A stretch of 64,000 nucleotides of DNA from Pseudonocardia thermophila (lineage in GTDB: Bacteria; Actinomycetota; Actinomycetes; Mycobacteriales; Pseudonocardiaceae). The DNA is taken from positions 99,959-163,958 of the forward strand of contig NZ_FRAP01000016.1 of assembly GCF_900142365.1 (NCBI RefSeq), given 5' to 3'. A program made the position numbers and the translations under genes. The notes under the pieces were generated by a model. The model saw nothing but the letters and a program-made list of their open reading frames with translations. It was not told the DNA's origin and ran no database searches. Positions 54,464 to 62,246 of the stretch are shown here, piece after piece (position 1 is the first letter of the stretch; every line of letters starts with the position of its first letter).

Positions 54464-54862
54464 TCACCCGATCACGAACTCCAGCTCCGGTGACCGCGTC
54501 AGGGTGCGGGTGACGTAGCAGACCCGCTCGGCGACCTCGGCGAGCCGGGCCAGCTCCTCCGGGTCCGGCGTGGTCGCGCGCACCTCGATGCGGAACGCGT
54601 CGAAGCTGGGCCCGTCGTAGTGCCCGGTGACGTCGACCTCCAACCCGTCGAGCGGGACACCGCGCTTGCGCGCGGTGTAGGCGAGCGCGATCGTGAAGCA
54701 GGACGCGATCGACGCGAGCAGCAGCTCCGTGGGTTGCGGACCGGTGTCGCTACCCCCGACCGAAGCCGGTTCGTCGGCCACGACGGTGAACCCGCCGGCG
54801 TCCACCTCGGCCCGCAGGCCGCCCGTCCAGCGCGCCGAGACGCTCCGTCGGCTGACGGTCAC
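54464..54862 (-). CDS. OsmC family peroxiredoxin-like protein
   Basis: This 132-residue OsmC/Ohr-fold protein has both redox cysteines in the expected places, in LASIASCFTIALAYTARKRG and AERVCYVTRTLTRSPE, and the linker TGPQPTELLLASI. Members reduce organic hydroperoxides using lipoyl or other thiol partners; this short form is closer to the YhfA/OsmC branch than to Ohr. GGAGGGG lies five bases before the GTG at 54862, which fixes the start. It converges with tdk with one base between stops. Confidence 0.87.
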   Translation of the reverse strand: MTVSRRSVSARWTGGLRAEVDAGGFTVVADEPASVGGSDTGPQPTELLLASIASCFTIALAYTARKRGVPLDGLEVDVTGHYDGPSFDAFRIEVRATTPDPEELARLAEVAERVCYVTRTLTRSPELEFVIG

Positions 54863-54970
54863 CTGGCCCCTCCGCTCCGTGCAACACCGGTGCAACCGGA
54901 CTCGTCCACAGTGCTCCCTTCGGAGTGCTCTGCATCACCACGCCATGGGGCGAGGCTCGGAGGCGATTCG

Positions 54971-55303
54971 ATGACCGCGATGATGTCCCAACCGTCCCTC
55001 CACCTGATCACCTGTCGGGACGCGTGCGCGTTCGGCCCGGCCCGCGACCACCACGATCGGCTGCTGCGCGTCGACACCGATCCCGAGGTGCTCCTCGAGC
55101 TGTTCGACATCGCCGTCACCTGGCACGAGCTGGACTGGTCCGCCGGCGCAGTCGTGCCACCCGCCGAATGGCCGACCTTCGCGGCCCGCCACCGCTGGGT
55201 GGACGAGGACCGCGCCGTGCGCGCCTTCGCGCTGGCTGCCGACATCGTCGAGCGGGGTCGACGCCGCCCCGTCCGGCACCGGCGGACGCTGCTCGACGCA
55301 TGA
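54971..55303 (+). CDS. Hypothetical protein upstream of the CoM-type operon
   Basis: This 110-residue protein reads MTAMMSQPSLHLITCRDACAF and later TWHELDWSAGAVVPPAEWPTF, with an arginine-rich tail (ERGRRRPVRHRR). It has two cysteines near the N-terminus (TCRDACAFG) and several conserved-looking Trp residues. I do not recognise it. GGAGG lies upstream of the ATG at 54971. It is 44 bp before the phosphosulfolactate synthase gene on the same strand, but the operator dyad between them suggests a separate promoter for the operon. Confidence 0.6.
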   Translation: MTAMMSQPSLHLITCRDACAFGPARDHHDRLLRVDTDPEVLLELFDIAVTWHELDWSAGAVVPPAEWPTFAARHRWVDEDRAVRAFALAADIVERGRRRPVRHRRTLLDA

Positions 55304-55329
55304 GGCACGTTTCCGATAGTAGATTGACT

Positions 55330-55342
55330 TTCGCTATGCGAA
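55330..55342. promoter_or_regulatory. Operator dyad in front of the CoM-type operon
   Basis: TTCGCTATGCGAA is a perfect inverted repeat (TTCGC/GCGAA around TAT) ending six bases before the chosen start of the phosphosulfolactate synthase gene. A near-copy, TTCACTATCGCGAA on the minus strand, lies at 62181-62194 next to the XRE-cupin gene. TTGACT just upstream (55324) may be part of a promoter. Confidence 0.65.
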
Positions 55343-55347
55343 CTAGC

Positions 55348-56142
55348 ATGGACCGGGTGCCGCCCGACTTCCTCGACATCCCGCCCCGGCCGGGCAAGCC
55401 CCGCCCGGCCGGCATCACGCACGTGCTCGACCCCGGGATCGGACCCGCGGTGCTGGCCGACGTGCTGGCCGCAGCCGCCGACCTGATCGACATCTGGAAG
55501 ATCGGCTGGGGCACCGCGTACGTCGACCGGACCCTGCTGGCCAAAGCGGCCGCGCTCGCCGAGGCCGGGGTCGACCTGTGCCTCGGCGGCACGCTGCTGG
55601 AGATCGCGTGGGCCCGCGGCCGCGCCGAGGAGTGCCTCGTGTGGGCGGCCGACACCGGGTTCACCCACGTCGAGGTCTCCCGCGGCACCGTCGCCATGTC
55701 GCTCGCCGAGAAGGGCAGGCTCATCACGCGGGCGGCCCGCAGCTTCGCCGTGCTCGCCGAGGTCGGCTCGAAGACGCCCGGCGAACCGCACCCGGCCCGG
55801 CACTGGCCGGCCGAGTGCCGCGCCGACCTCGATGCGGGCGCCGACCTCGTCGTCACCGAGGGGCGGCAGAGCGGCACCGTCGGCACCTACGACGAGCACG
55901 GCCGGGTGCGGGCCGACGTCGTGGAGGCCGTCGTCGCCGCCGTCGGGCACACGCGGGTGATCTTCGAAGCGCCGCGGGCGGCGCAGCAGGCGTGGTTCGT
56001 GCGCCAGTTCGGCCCCGGGGTGAACCTGGGCAACATCGCGCCCGGCGAGGTCCTCGGTCTGGAGACGCTACGGCTGGGCCTGCGGTCCGACACGGCCGAT
56101 CTCGCCCTGCCCGCGCAGGTGGGCACGGAACCGGCGTGTTGA
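55348..56142 (+). CDS. Phosphosulfolactate synthase family protein (ComA/XcbB-like)
   Basis: This 264-residue TIM-barrel protein resembles archaeal ComA, which adds sulfite to phosphoenolpyruvate to give (R)-phosphosulfolactate, the first step of coenzyme M synthesis. Diagnostic stretches are GITHVLDPGIGPAVLADVL, DIWKIGWGTAYVDRTLL, VEVSRGTVAMSLAEKGRLI and LAEVGSKTPGEPHPA. The Lys in DIWKIGWGT and the Glu in EVSRGT match residues conserved in the family. The ATG at 55348 is used because an ATG at 55336 lies inside the operator dyad. It has no ribosome-binding site and may be leaderless. It heads a five-gene overlapping operon. Bacillus YitD-type homologues with other roles exist, so function rests on context. 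Confidence 0.87.
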   Translation: MDRVPPDFLDIPPRPGKPRPAGITHVLDPGIGPAVLADVLAAAADLIDIWKIGWGTAYVDRTLLAKAAALAEAGVDLCLGGTLLEIAWARGRAEECLVWAADTGFTHVEVSRGTVAMSLAEKGRLITRAARSFAVLAEVGSKTPGEPHPARHWPAECRADLDAGADLVVTEGRQSGTVGTYDEHGRVRADVVEAVVAAVGHTRVIFEAPRAAQQAWFVRQFGPGVNLGNIAPGEVLGLETLRLGLRSDTADLALPAQVGTEPAC

Positions 56143-57038
56143 TCGGCGGACCCAACGGGGTTCCCGAGCGGTATCGCGGGGTGTCGGTGACGACGGTCCC
56201 GCGGGATGTGCTCCGCGATCCCGCCGCGCTGCGGGAGCACCTGCTCGGCCGCGACGCCTACCGGCGCACGCGGTTCGTCGTCGCGCGCGCGGCGCCCGGG
56301 AAGGGCCCGGTGGCGCTGCTGCAGGTGCACAGGGCCGATCCGGCGCCGCTGTTCTCCCCGGTCATCGACGTCGAGCTGATCGCGGGCGCGGACGAGTGCG
56401 CCTACGTCGTCGCTCCCGAGGCCGACACCGCGATCCCGTCCGCGCTCGCCGCCGTCGCGCGCGAGCACGCGCCCGGTGCCCGCGCCGTCGTCGTCGAGGG
56501 GCGGTACGCGCACGTGAGCTTCATCGTCGATCCGCGGCCGGTGCGGATCGTCGTGCGGGACGTGGTGCCGCCGGAACCGGCGAAGCTGGCCGACCAGGCC
56601 CGCCGAGTCGTCGAGGTGCTGGACGATCTCGCACCCGTCGAGCTGGTGCCCCAGCCGGTGCACCTCGCCGAGCTGGCCGGCCGGCGCCCTGCGGAGCACT
56701 ACCTGCTGCCCTGCCGCGGCTCCGGCGGCGAGGTCCCGGGCGCGCAGGTGTCCTACCTCGACGAACACCCCGAGCGCGCCGATTGGACGCTGCTCGGCTG
56801 CGCCCGCTCCCGGCAGATCCACCGACACTTCTACGGCGACGAGCCGCCGACCGTCGACTTCTGCCCCAAGGCGCTCCGCGGGCCCGGCCCGGTGCTGACG
56901 AAGTGCTGCCTGCAGGAGGCCCACGTCGAGACCGGGCCCGGCTGGGCGGCTGTGCCGTGGGGCTCGTCGCTGCGGCACGTCGAGGAGGCGCTGCGCGCCC
57001 TCGTCGAGCAGGAGACCCCGGCGTGGCGACCCGCCTGA
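56136..57038 (+). CDS. Cysteine-rich protein of unknown function in the CoM-type operon
   Basis: This 300-residue soluble protein belongs to no family I recognise. The N-terminal half (RFVVARAAPGKGPVALLQVH, VEGRYAHVSFIVDPRPVRI) looks like an alpha/beta domain. The C-terminal half has clustered cysteines at about 193, 222, 243, 257 and 258 (LLPCRGSGGE, LGCARSRQIHRHF, DFCPKAL, TKCCLQEAH), suited to a metal or iron-sulfur centre, and ends in VPWGSSLRHVEEALRAL. It is not the archaeal phosphatase ComB by sequence. The GTG at 56136 overlaps the previous gene's stop, and its own 3' end overlaps the next gene by 16 bp. It is the best candidate for an uncharacterised step. Confidence 0.75.
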   Translation: MLIGGPNGVPERYRGVSVTTVPRDVLRDPAALREHLLGRDAYRRTRFVVARAAPGKGPVALLQVHRADPAPLFSPVIDVELIAGADECAYVVAPEADTAIPSALAAVAREHAPGARAVVVEGRYAHVSFIVDPRPVRIVVRDVVPPEPAKLADQARRVVEVLDDLAPVELVPQPVHLAELAGRRPAEHYLLPCRGSGGEVPGAQVSYLDEHPERADWTLLGCARSRQIHRHFYGDEPPTVDFCPKALRGPGPVLTKCCLQEAHVETGPGWAAVPWGSSLRHVEEALRALVEQETPAWRPA

Positions 57039-58375
57039 GCAGCTCCCGCGTCTACCGGCACCTGTGGGGCACACCGGAGACCGACGCGCTGTTCGACGAG
57101 CCCGCGATGCTGCAGCGCTGGCTCGACATCCTCGTGGCGCTCGCCAGGGCCCAGGAGGAGCTGGGGATCGTGCCCGCCGGGTCGGCCGCGACGATCGCGG
57201 CGCACGCCCGCGTGGAGGCGCTCGACCTCGACGTGATCGCTGCGGAGACCCGGCGCACCGCCCACTCCACGCTCGGGCTGATCCGCGGGCTGCAGGCGGT
57301 GCTGCCCGAGGAAGTGCGCGAGCACGTCTACGTCGGGGCGACGGTGCAGGACCTCAGCGACACCTGGTTCGGCACGGTGATGCGGGACGTGGGCGCGCTG
57401 GTGTGGCGCGACCTGCGGGCGATCGAGGCACGACTGCTGGAGCTGGCCCGCGAGCACCGCGGCACGGTGATGGCGGGGCGTACGCACGGCCAGCCGGGGG
57501 CGCCGATCACGTTCGGGTTCAAGGTGGCGTCGTGGGCCGACGAGGTCCGCCGGCACCTCGAGCGCCTCGACGGGGCGCGCACGCGGTGGCCGGTCGGGCA
57601 GCTCGCCGGCGCCGTCGGCAACCTGGCGTTCTTCAAAGACCTGGGCGCAGCGCTGCGGGCCCGGTTCTGCGCCGAGGTGGTGCTGGCCGACCCCGGGATG
57701 TCGTGGCTGACTGCGCGCGACCGGATCGCGGAGTTCGGGTCGGTCCTCTCGATGATCACCGGCACGCTGGCGCGGATCGGCGTGGAGGTCTACGAGCTGG
57801 CCCGGCCGGAGATCGGCGAGCTGGCCGAGCCCGCCCCGCCCGGCAGTGTCTCCAGCATCACGATGCCGCACAAGCGCAACCCCGAGGCCGGTGAGCACCT
57901 GGACACCCTCGCCCGGCTGACGCGGGCGGCCGCCGCGGTGCTGGTGGAGGGCATGGTCGGCGGGCACGAGCGAGACGGTCGATCGTGGAAGGCCGAGTGG
58001 ATCGCGCTGCCCGAAGCGTGCCAGCTGGCCGCGACCGCACTGCGGATGACCCGCACGCTGCTCGACGGGCTGGAGGTGCACGCCGACGCGATGGCGGCGA
58101 ACGTGGCGCGGTTCGGCGGGCTCGCGTCGGAGCAGGTGCTCGCGGGACTGTCCGCGAAGCTGGGCAAGCACCGGGCGCAGCAGGTGCTGCACGAGATCGC
58201 CCGGGTCGGTGGGGGCGATCCGGCGGCCGGGGTCGTCGAGCACGGGTACGCGACGGCCGGGGAGGTGGCCGGCTGGTGCGCGGCGCCCGCGGTCAGCAGC
58301 GCGATGGCGATGGTCGACGGGGTGCTGGAGCGGGCCGCGGCGGCGCGGGCGCTGGAGCGGGAGTCGTGGCCGTGA
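57023..58375 (+). CDS. Aspartase/fumarase-superfamily lyase (adenylosuccinate-lyase-like; Xcb-type)
   Basis: This 450-residue protein has the three conserved regions of the superfamily: GATVQDLSDTWFGTVM (C1), AGRTHGQPGAPITFGFKVAS (C2, catalytic-base His) and SVSSITMPHKRNPEAGEH near 275 (C3 signature loop with its Ser). It resembles PurB/PcaB-type enzymes but sits outside any purine or protocatechuate context. In the bacterial coenzyme M pathway a member of this superfamily (XcbC) eliminates phosphate from phosphosulfolactate to form sulfoacrylate. This gene or the other lyase at 59355 is the candidate. Which of the two corresponds to XcbC cannot be settled by eye. Confidence 0.83.
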   Translation: MATRLSSSRVYRHLWGTPETDALFDEPAMLQRWLDILVALARAQEELGIVPAGSAATIAAHARVEALDLDVIAAETRRTAHSTLGLIRGLQAVLPEEVREHVYVGATVQDLSDTWFGTVMRDVGALVWRDLRAIEARLLELAREHRGTVMAGRTHGQPGAPITFGFKVASWADEVRRHLERLDGARTRWPVGQLAGAVGNLAFFKDLGAALRARFCAEVVLADPGMSWLTARDRIAEFGSVLSMITGTLARIGVEVYELARPEIGELAEPAPPGSVSSITMPHKRNPEAGEHLDTLARLTRAAAAVLVEGMVGGHERDGRSWKAEWIALPEACQLAATALRMTRTLLDGLEVHADAMAANVARFGGLASEQVLAGLSAKLGKHRAQQVLHEIARVGGGDPAAGVVEHGYATAGEVAGWCAAPAVSSAMAMVDGVLERAAAARALERESWP

Positions 58376-59358
58376 ACGGTGCGGGCCAGTGTGGGGACGG
58401 CGGTGCTCCGATGCGTTTCCCGCTGGCCGTGCTCCCCACTCCCCTCGTGCGCGCCGACCGCCTGACCGCCGCGCTGGCTACGGGACCGCTGCTCGTCAAG
58501 CGCGACGACCTGACGGGGTTCGGGGCGGCCGGCAACAAGGCCCGCGCACTCGAGCACCTGATCGGACAGGCCCGGCGGGTCGGGGCCGAGGCGCTGGTGG
58601 CGTGCGGCGGGCCGGGGTCGAACTTCGTCGCGGCCGTGGCGATGGCCGCGAAGGTGGCCGGGCTGGACTGCGAGATCGTGCTGTGGGGCGACCCGGCGGG
58701 AGCCCCGAACGTCGCGCTGGCCCGGGCTGCGGGGGCGCGGATCGTGTGCACGGGGTCGACCGATCGCGCCGAGCCGGAGATCCGTGCGACCCGGCGGGCT
58801 GCGGAGCTGACGGCCGCGGGCACGCGCGCGGTGGCCGTGCCGCGGGGCGGATCGACGCCAGTGGGCGCGCTGGGGTTCGCCGCGGCCGCGACCGAGCTGG
58901 CCGCGCAGCTCGCAGGCGTGCGGCCGGCCGCGATCGTGCTGCCCGTCGGCTCGGGCGGCAGCTGCGCGGGGCTCCTGGCCGGGCTCGCCGGCACCGACCT
59001 CGACGTGCCGGTCGTGGGGGTGTCGGTGAGCAGGCCGCCGGGCGCCGCCCGCGCCGCCGTGCTGGAGATCGCCGCCGAGTGCGCCGTCCTGCGCGGTGGT
59101 CCCCCGCCGCGCCCGGACCAGCTGGAGCTGGTCGATGCAGTGGGCGCGGGCTTCGGGATCACCTCGGCCCGGGAGGACGAGCTGGCGCGGCTCGCCCTGC
59201 ACACCGAGGGGCTGCTGCTCGACGCCACCTACGGCGCGAAGACGTTCGCCGTCGCCGTCGAGCTGCTTCAGCACGGCCCCGCCGGGCCGGTGCTGTGGTG
59301 GCACACGGGCGGGGTGGTGCCGGCGGTGGCGCACCTGACGAAGGAGGCAGTGCCGTGA
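58372..59358 (+). CDS. PLP-dependent enzyme, D-cysteine desulfhydrase/ACC deaminase family (Xcb-type)
   Basis: This 328-residue fold-type II PLP protein has the PLP lysine at Lys56 in LTGFGAAGNKARALEHLIG. The usual N/G-rich substrate loop appears as ACGGPGSNFVAAVAMAA and the phosphate loop as PVGSGGSCAGLLAGLAG. VLWWHTGGVVPAVAHL is the typical C-terminus. Family members remove sulfide from D-cysteine or open ACC. In the bacterial coenzyme M pathway an enzyme of this type is implicated in thiol introduction, so use of cysteine as sulfur donor is the likely role here. It overlaps both neighbours through GTGA. Confidence 0.83.
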   Translation: MNGAGQCGDGGAPMRFPLAVLPTPLVRADRLTAALATGPLLVKRDDLTGFGAAGNKARALEHLIGQARRVGAEALVACGGPGSNFVAAVAMAAKVAGLDCEIVLWGDPAGAPNVALARAAGARIVCTGSTDRAEPEIRATRRAAELTAAGTRAVAVPRGGSTPVGALGFAAAATELAAQLAGVRPAAIVLPVGSGGSCAGLLAGLAGTDLDVPVVGVSVSRPPGAARAAVLEIAAECAVLRGGPPPRPDQLELVDAVGAGFGITSAREDELARLALHTEGLLLDATYGAKTFAVAVELLQHGPAGPVLWWHTGGVVPAVAHLTKEAVP

Positions 59359-60860
59359 GCGAGACCGTCCGCGAGCGCCGGGCCGAGGGGTTCCCGCAGA
59401 CCGGGCCCGCGCAGGAGCTGATCGACAGCGGGTTCGCGCTGGAGATCGCCGACGCCGGGTTCCTGCACCACGGGCTCAACCTCGCCGATCTCGCGCACGT
59501 GCTCGACCTGCACCGGCGCGGCATCGTCTCCGCGGAGGTGGCGGCCGAGCTGCTGCGGCTGCTGCTCCAGGTGGTGGAGATCCCGGCCGAGGAGTTCCCC
59601 TACGACGCCGCGTACGGCGAGCCGTACAACTCGCGGGAGCGGTACTTCGTCTCCCGCATCGGCGACACCGCGGGCTGGCTGCACGCCGGGCGGCCGCGGC
59701 GGGAGGCCGCGCGGGTGGCGCTGCGGCTGCACCTGCGCGGGCAGATCGTCGAGCTGGTGCGCGAGGCGGTCGCGGCGGCGCTGGACCTCGTCGACCGGGC
59801 CGAGGAGCACGCCGAGACGCTGCTGCCCGACCAGACCTACCTGCAGCAAGCGCAGCCGTCGACGTTCGGGCACTACCTGCTCTCCTTCGCCTACCCGACG
59901 CTGCGCGACGCCGCCCGGCTGCTGCACGAGCTCGACGGCATCGACGCCAGCCCGGGCGGTGCGGGGTGCGTCAACGGGACCCGGCTGCTCGACGACCGCG
60001 GGCCGATCGCCGACGTGCTCGGGTTCACCGGGGTCATCCCGCACACGCGCGATGCGATGTGGCAGGTCGACGGGCTGATCCACGTGCTCGCCGGCACCGC
60101 GAGCCTGCTGTCGAACTTCTCCAAGCTGGCCGAGGACCTGGAGATCTTCTCCTCCAGCGAGTTCGACTTCGTCGACCTGGCCGACGCCTACAGCCGCTCG
60201 TCGATCCTCATGCCGCAGAAGCGCAACCCGTACGCGCTGGCGATCGTGCGCGGGGCGTCGGGGGTGGTGGCGGGGCGGCTGACCGGGTTCCTCGCGGTGA
60301 CGAAGAGCCCGTCGGCGCGCAGCGACAACCTGATCTTCGCCTACGGCGAGGTGCCGCGCGCCCTCGATCTCGCGCTGCGGATCTCCCGGCTGATGGGTGG
60401 GGTGCTGCGGACGCTGCGGGTCAATCCGCGGCGCATGCGCGAGGAGCTCGACCGCGGCTACACCCAGGCGACCGATCTCGCCGAGCACCTCGTCGAGCTG
60501 GTCGGCGTCGACTACCGGACGGCGTACGTCGTCGTCGGCAACGTGGTGCGGGAGGCCGCCCGCGCCGGGATCCCGGGGTCGGCGATCACCGGCGCGATGA
60601 TCGACGCGGCCGCTGAGGCGCACACCGGCCGCACCTGGGGCCTGGCCGACCACGATCTCGCGCCGCTGCTCGATCCGCGCGCCATCGTCGCGACGCGCAC
60701 CGCGGAGGGCGGGGCCGCGCCGTCGGCGATCGCGGCGATGGTGGCGCAGCTGCGGGAGCGGCTCACCGAGCTCGACGCACGCGCCCGGGAACGCGCCGAG
60801 CGGCACCGCGCCGCGGAGGAGGCCCTGCTGGTCACAGCGCGGGCCGCAGCCGCCGGCTGA
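59355..60860 (+). CDS. Aspartase/fumarase-superfamily lyase (argininosuccinate-lyase-like; Xcb-type)
   Basis: This second lyase has 501 residues and is of the ArgH type. Conserved region 1 is around YNSRERYFVSRIGDTAGWLH, region 2 is TYLQQAQPSTFGHYLLSF, and the signature loop YSRSSILMPQKRNPYALAI is near residue 282. The loop carries one residue more than the usual GSSIMPQKxNP. True ArgH is shorter and lies in arginine operons, so a different substrate is likely. In the context of a phosphosulfolactate synthase it matches the second lyase of the bacterial coenzyme M gene set. It is the last gene of the operon and is followed by the repeat array. Confidence 0.83.
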   Translation: MSETVRERRAEGFPQTGPAQELIDSGFALEIADAGFLHHGLNLADLAHVLDLHRRGIVSAEVAAELLRLLLQVVEIPAEEFPYDAAYGEPYNSRERYFVSRIGDTAGWLHAGRPRREAARVALRLHLRGQIVELVREAVAAALDLVDRAEEHAETLLPDQTYLQQAQPSTFGHYLLSFAYPTLRDAARLLHELDGIDASPGGAGCVNGTRLLDDRGPIADVLGFTGVIPHTRDAMWQVDGLIHVLAGTASLLSNFSKLAEDLEIFSSSEFDFVDLADAYSRSSILMPQKRNPYALAIVRGASGVVAGRLTGFLAVTKSPSARSDNLIFAYGEVPRALDLALRISRLMGGVLRTLRVNPRRMREELDRGYTQATDLAEHLVELVGVDYRTAYVVVGNVVREAARAGIPGSAITGAMIDAAAEAHTGRTWGLADHDLAPLLDPRAIVATRTAEGGAAPSAIAAMVAQLRERLTELDARARERAERHRAAEEALLVTARAAAAG

Positions 60861-61012
60861 GCGCGAGTTCCCCGGACGAGGAGCGCGAGTTCCCCCGACG
60901 AGGAGCGCGAGTTCCCCCGACGGGCACCGCGAGTTCGCCGCTCCGGGACGGGCGAGTTGCCCCGAGAAGACCGCCGAGTTGTCCCAGCGGCACGGCGAGT
61001 CGCGCATTCCGC
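60859..61012 (-). repeat. 22-bp repeat units, inverted part of the array
   Basis: From the lyase stop codon onward, seven 22-bp units follow one another (60859, 60881, 60903, 60925, 60947, 60969, 60991). The first three are nearly identical (GAGCGCGAGTTCCCCCGACGAG) and the later ones are increasingly diverged. The shared core is CGCGAGTT, the reverse complement of the AACTCGC core in the array at 61128. A less regular 115-bp stretch separates the two parts. Confidence 0.85.
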
Positions 61013-61127
61013 GTCGGCGAACTGCGGATTTCAGGACGGCAATCGGGGAGGTCCGGACGCTGAACTGGGAAACCAGGACGCACGCAAGGATCGCAGGTCC
61101 GCAACGGGCGAACGCACCATCCGGTCT

Positions 61128-61538
61128 GGCGAACTCGCCGGTCCCCACCGGGCAACTCGCCCTACCTCTGCGGCGAACTCGCCGGTCTCCACCGAGCAAC
61201 TCGCCCTACCTCTGCGGCGAACTCGCCGGTCTCCACCGAGCAACTCGCCCTACCTCTGCGGCGAACTCGCTGGTCTCCACCGGGCAACTCGCCCTACCTC
61301 TGCGGCGAACTCGCTGGTCCCCACCGGGCAACTCGCCGTGCCCGAGCGGCGAACTCGCTGGTCTTCACCGGGCAACTCGCCCTACCTCTGCGGCGAACTC
61401 GCTGGTCTCCACCGGGCAACTCGCCGTGCCGGAGCGGCGAACTCGCCGGTCCCCACCGGGCAACTCGCCGTGCCCGAGCGGCGAACTCGCCGGTCCCCAC
61501 CGGGCAACTCGCCAGGCCCGAGCGGCGAACTCGCCGGA
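61128..61538 (+). repeat. 44-bp tandem repeat (dimer of 22-bp units), about 9.3 copies
   Basis: Units begin at 61128 and recur every 44 bp through 61524. Each has two 22-bp halves, one starting GGCGAACTCGCC or GGCGAACTCGCT and the other GRGCAACTCGCC. The AACTCGC core therefore recurs every 22 bp, about two helical turns. The sequence between cores shows only a few alternative forms (CTACCTCT, GTGCCCGA, GTCTCCAC), so there are no unique spacers. It lies between convergent genes and stops eight bases before the XRE-cupin stop codon. Confidence 0.95.
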
Positions 61539-61546
61539 GGTCCCGT

Positions 61547-62128
61547 TCAGTTCGCCGGCACGTCGACCGCGACGACGTCGGCCGGCTCGTCACCGGTGTT
61601 GCGCAGCTCGTGCTCGACGTCGGTGGCGAAGTGCAGGGACTGGTCGGCGCCGAGGGTGTACGAGCGGGCCCCGAGGGTCACCTCGATCTCCCCCGCCAGC
61701 ACGACGACCAGCAGCTCCCCGGGGCGGCGCAGGCCGGGCCTGCGCTCGCCGGGGGCCAGCCGGGCCGCGGTGCCGAGGGCGCGGAAGCGCTCGGCCGATC
61801 CCGTCAGCACGACGGGGCCGTCGGCGATCGCCTCGCCGAACCGGGTGTGGACGGCGAGCGGCTCGGTGTCGCCCTCCTCGACGAAGTACCGGATCGGGGT
61901 GCCGAGCGCGCGGGCGATCTTCAGCAGCGTCGTGATGGTGGGGACCATGTCGCCGCGCTCGACCTTGTGCACCGAGGCCGTGGACACGTCGGCGGCGCGG
62001 GCGAGCTGCTGGAGGGTGAGGCCGGCGGACAGGCGCAGCGCGCGCACCTTCGGCCCGATCGAGCTGACCACGGCCTCCCACCCGGCGGGCTCGTCGGCGG
62101 AATGCGCCTCGTGCGCCGGCTCACCCAT
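61547..62128 (-). CDS. XRE-family regulator with C-terminal cupin domain
   Basis: This 193-residue regulator has an N-terminal XRE helix-turn-helix (LTLQQLARAADVSTASVHKVERG, about 37-59) and a C-terminal cupin (about 115-190, GELLVVVLAGEIEVTLG then LHFATDVEHELRN) that probably binds a small effector. GGAGG precedes the ATG at 62128. It is divergent from the flavoprotein gene. The operator-like dyad between them also occurs before the CoM-type operon, so this protein is the natural candidate regulator of both. Whether it represses or activates cannot be seen. Confidence 0.88.
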   Translation of the reverse strand: MGEPAHEAHSADEPAGWEAVVSSIGPKVRALRLSAGLTLQQLARAADVSTASVHKVERGDMVPTITTLLKIARALGTPIRYFVEEGDTEPLAVHTRFGEAIADGPVVLTGSAERFRALGTAARLAPGERRPGLRRPGELLVVVLAGEIEVTLGARSYTLGADQSLHFATDVEHELRNTGDEPADVVAVDVPAN

Positions 62129-62143
62129 CGGGGCCTCCCGTCG

Positions 62144-62194
62144 TTGACACACGTCCCGGTTCTAGTATCGTAGAAATCTATTCGCGATAGTGAA
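62144..62194 (+). promoter_or_regulatory. Promoter and operator of the flavoprotein gene
   Basis: TTGACA (62144-62149) and TATCGT (62166-62171) are spaced by 16 bases and point to the flavoprotein gene. The dyad TTCGCGATAGTGAA at 62181-62194 lies just downstream of the -10, where a bound regulator would block initiation. On the minus strand it reads TTCACTATCGCGAA, like the site at 55330. Confidence 0.6.
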
Positions 62195-62246
62195 TCGCTT
62201 CCTTGCCCTCGCCAGGGTAGGGCTCCCGGACGAAAGGGTCCGCACG

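Noticed and set aside
56136..57038. Possible 2-phosphosulfolactate phosphatase (ComB) following the ComA-like gene
   Set aside because: I could not see ComB motifs, and the clustered cysteines do not fit that phosphatase family.
61128..61538. Regular repeat array resembling a CRISPR
   Set aside because: The intervening segments are not unique spacers but a few recurring variants, the unit is a direct 22/44-bp tandem repeat, and no cas genes are present.
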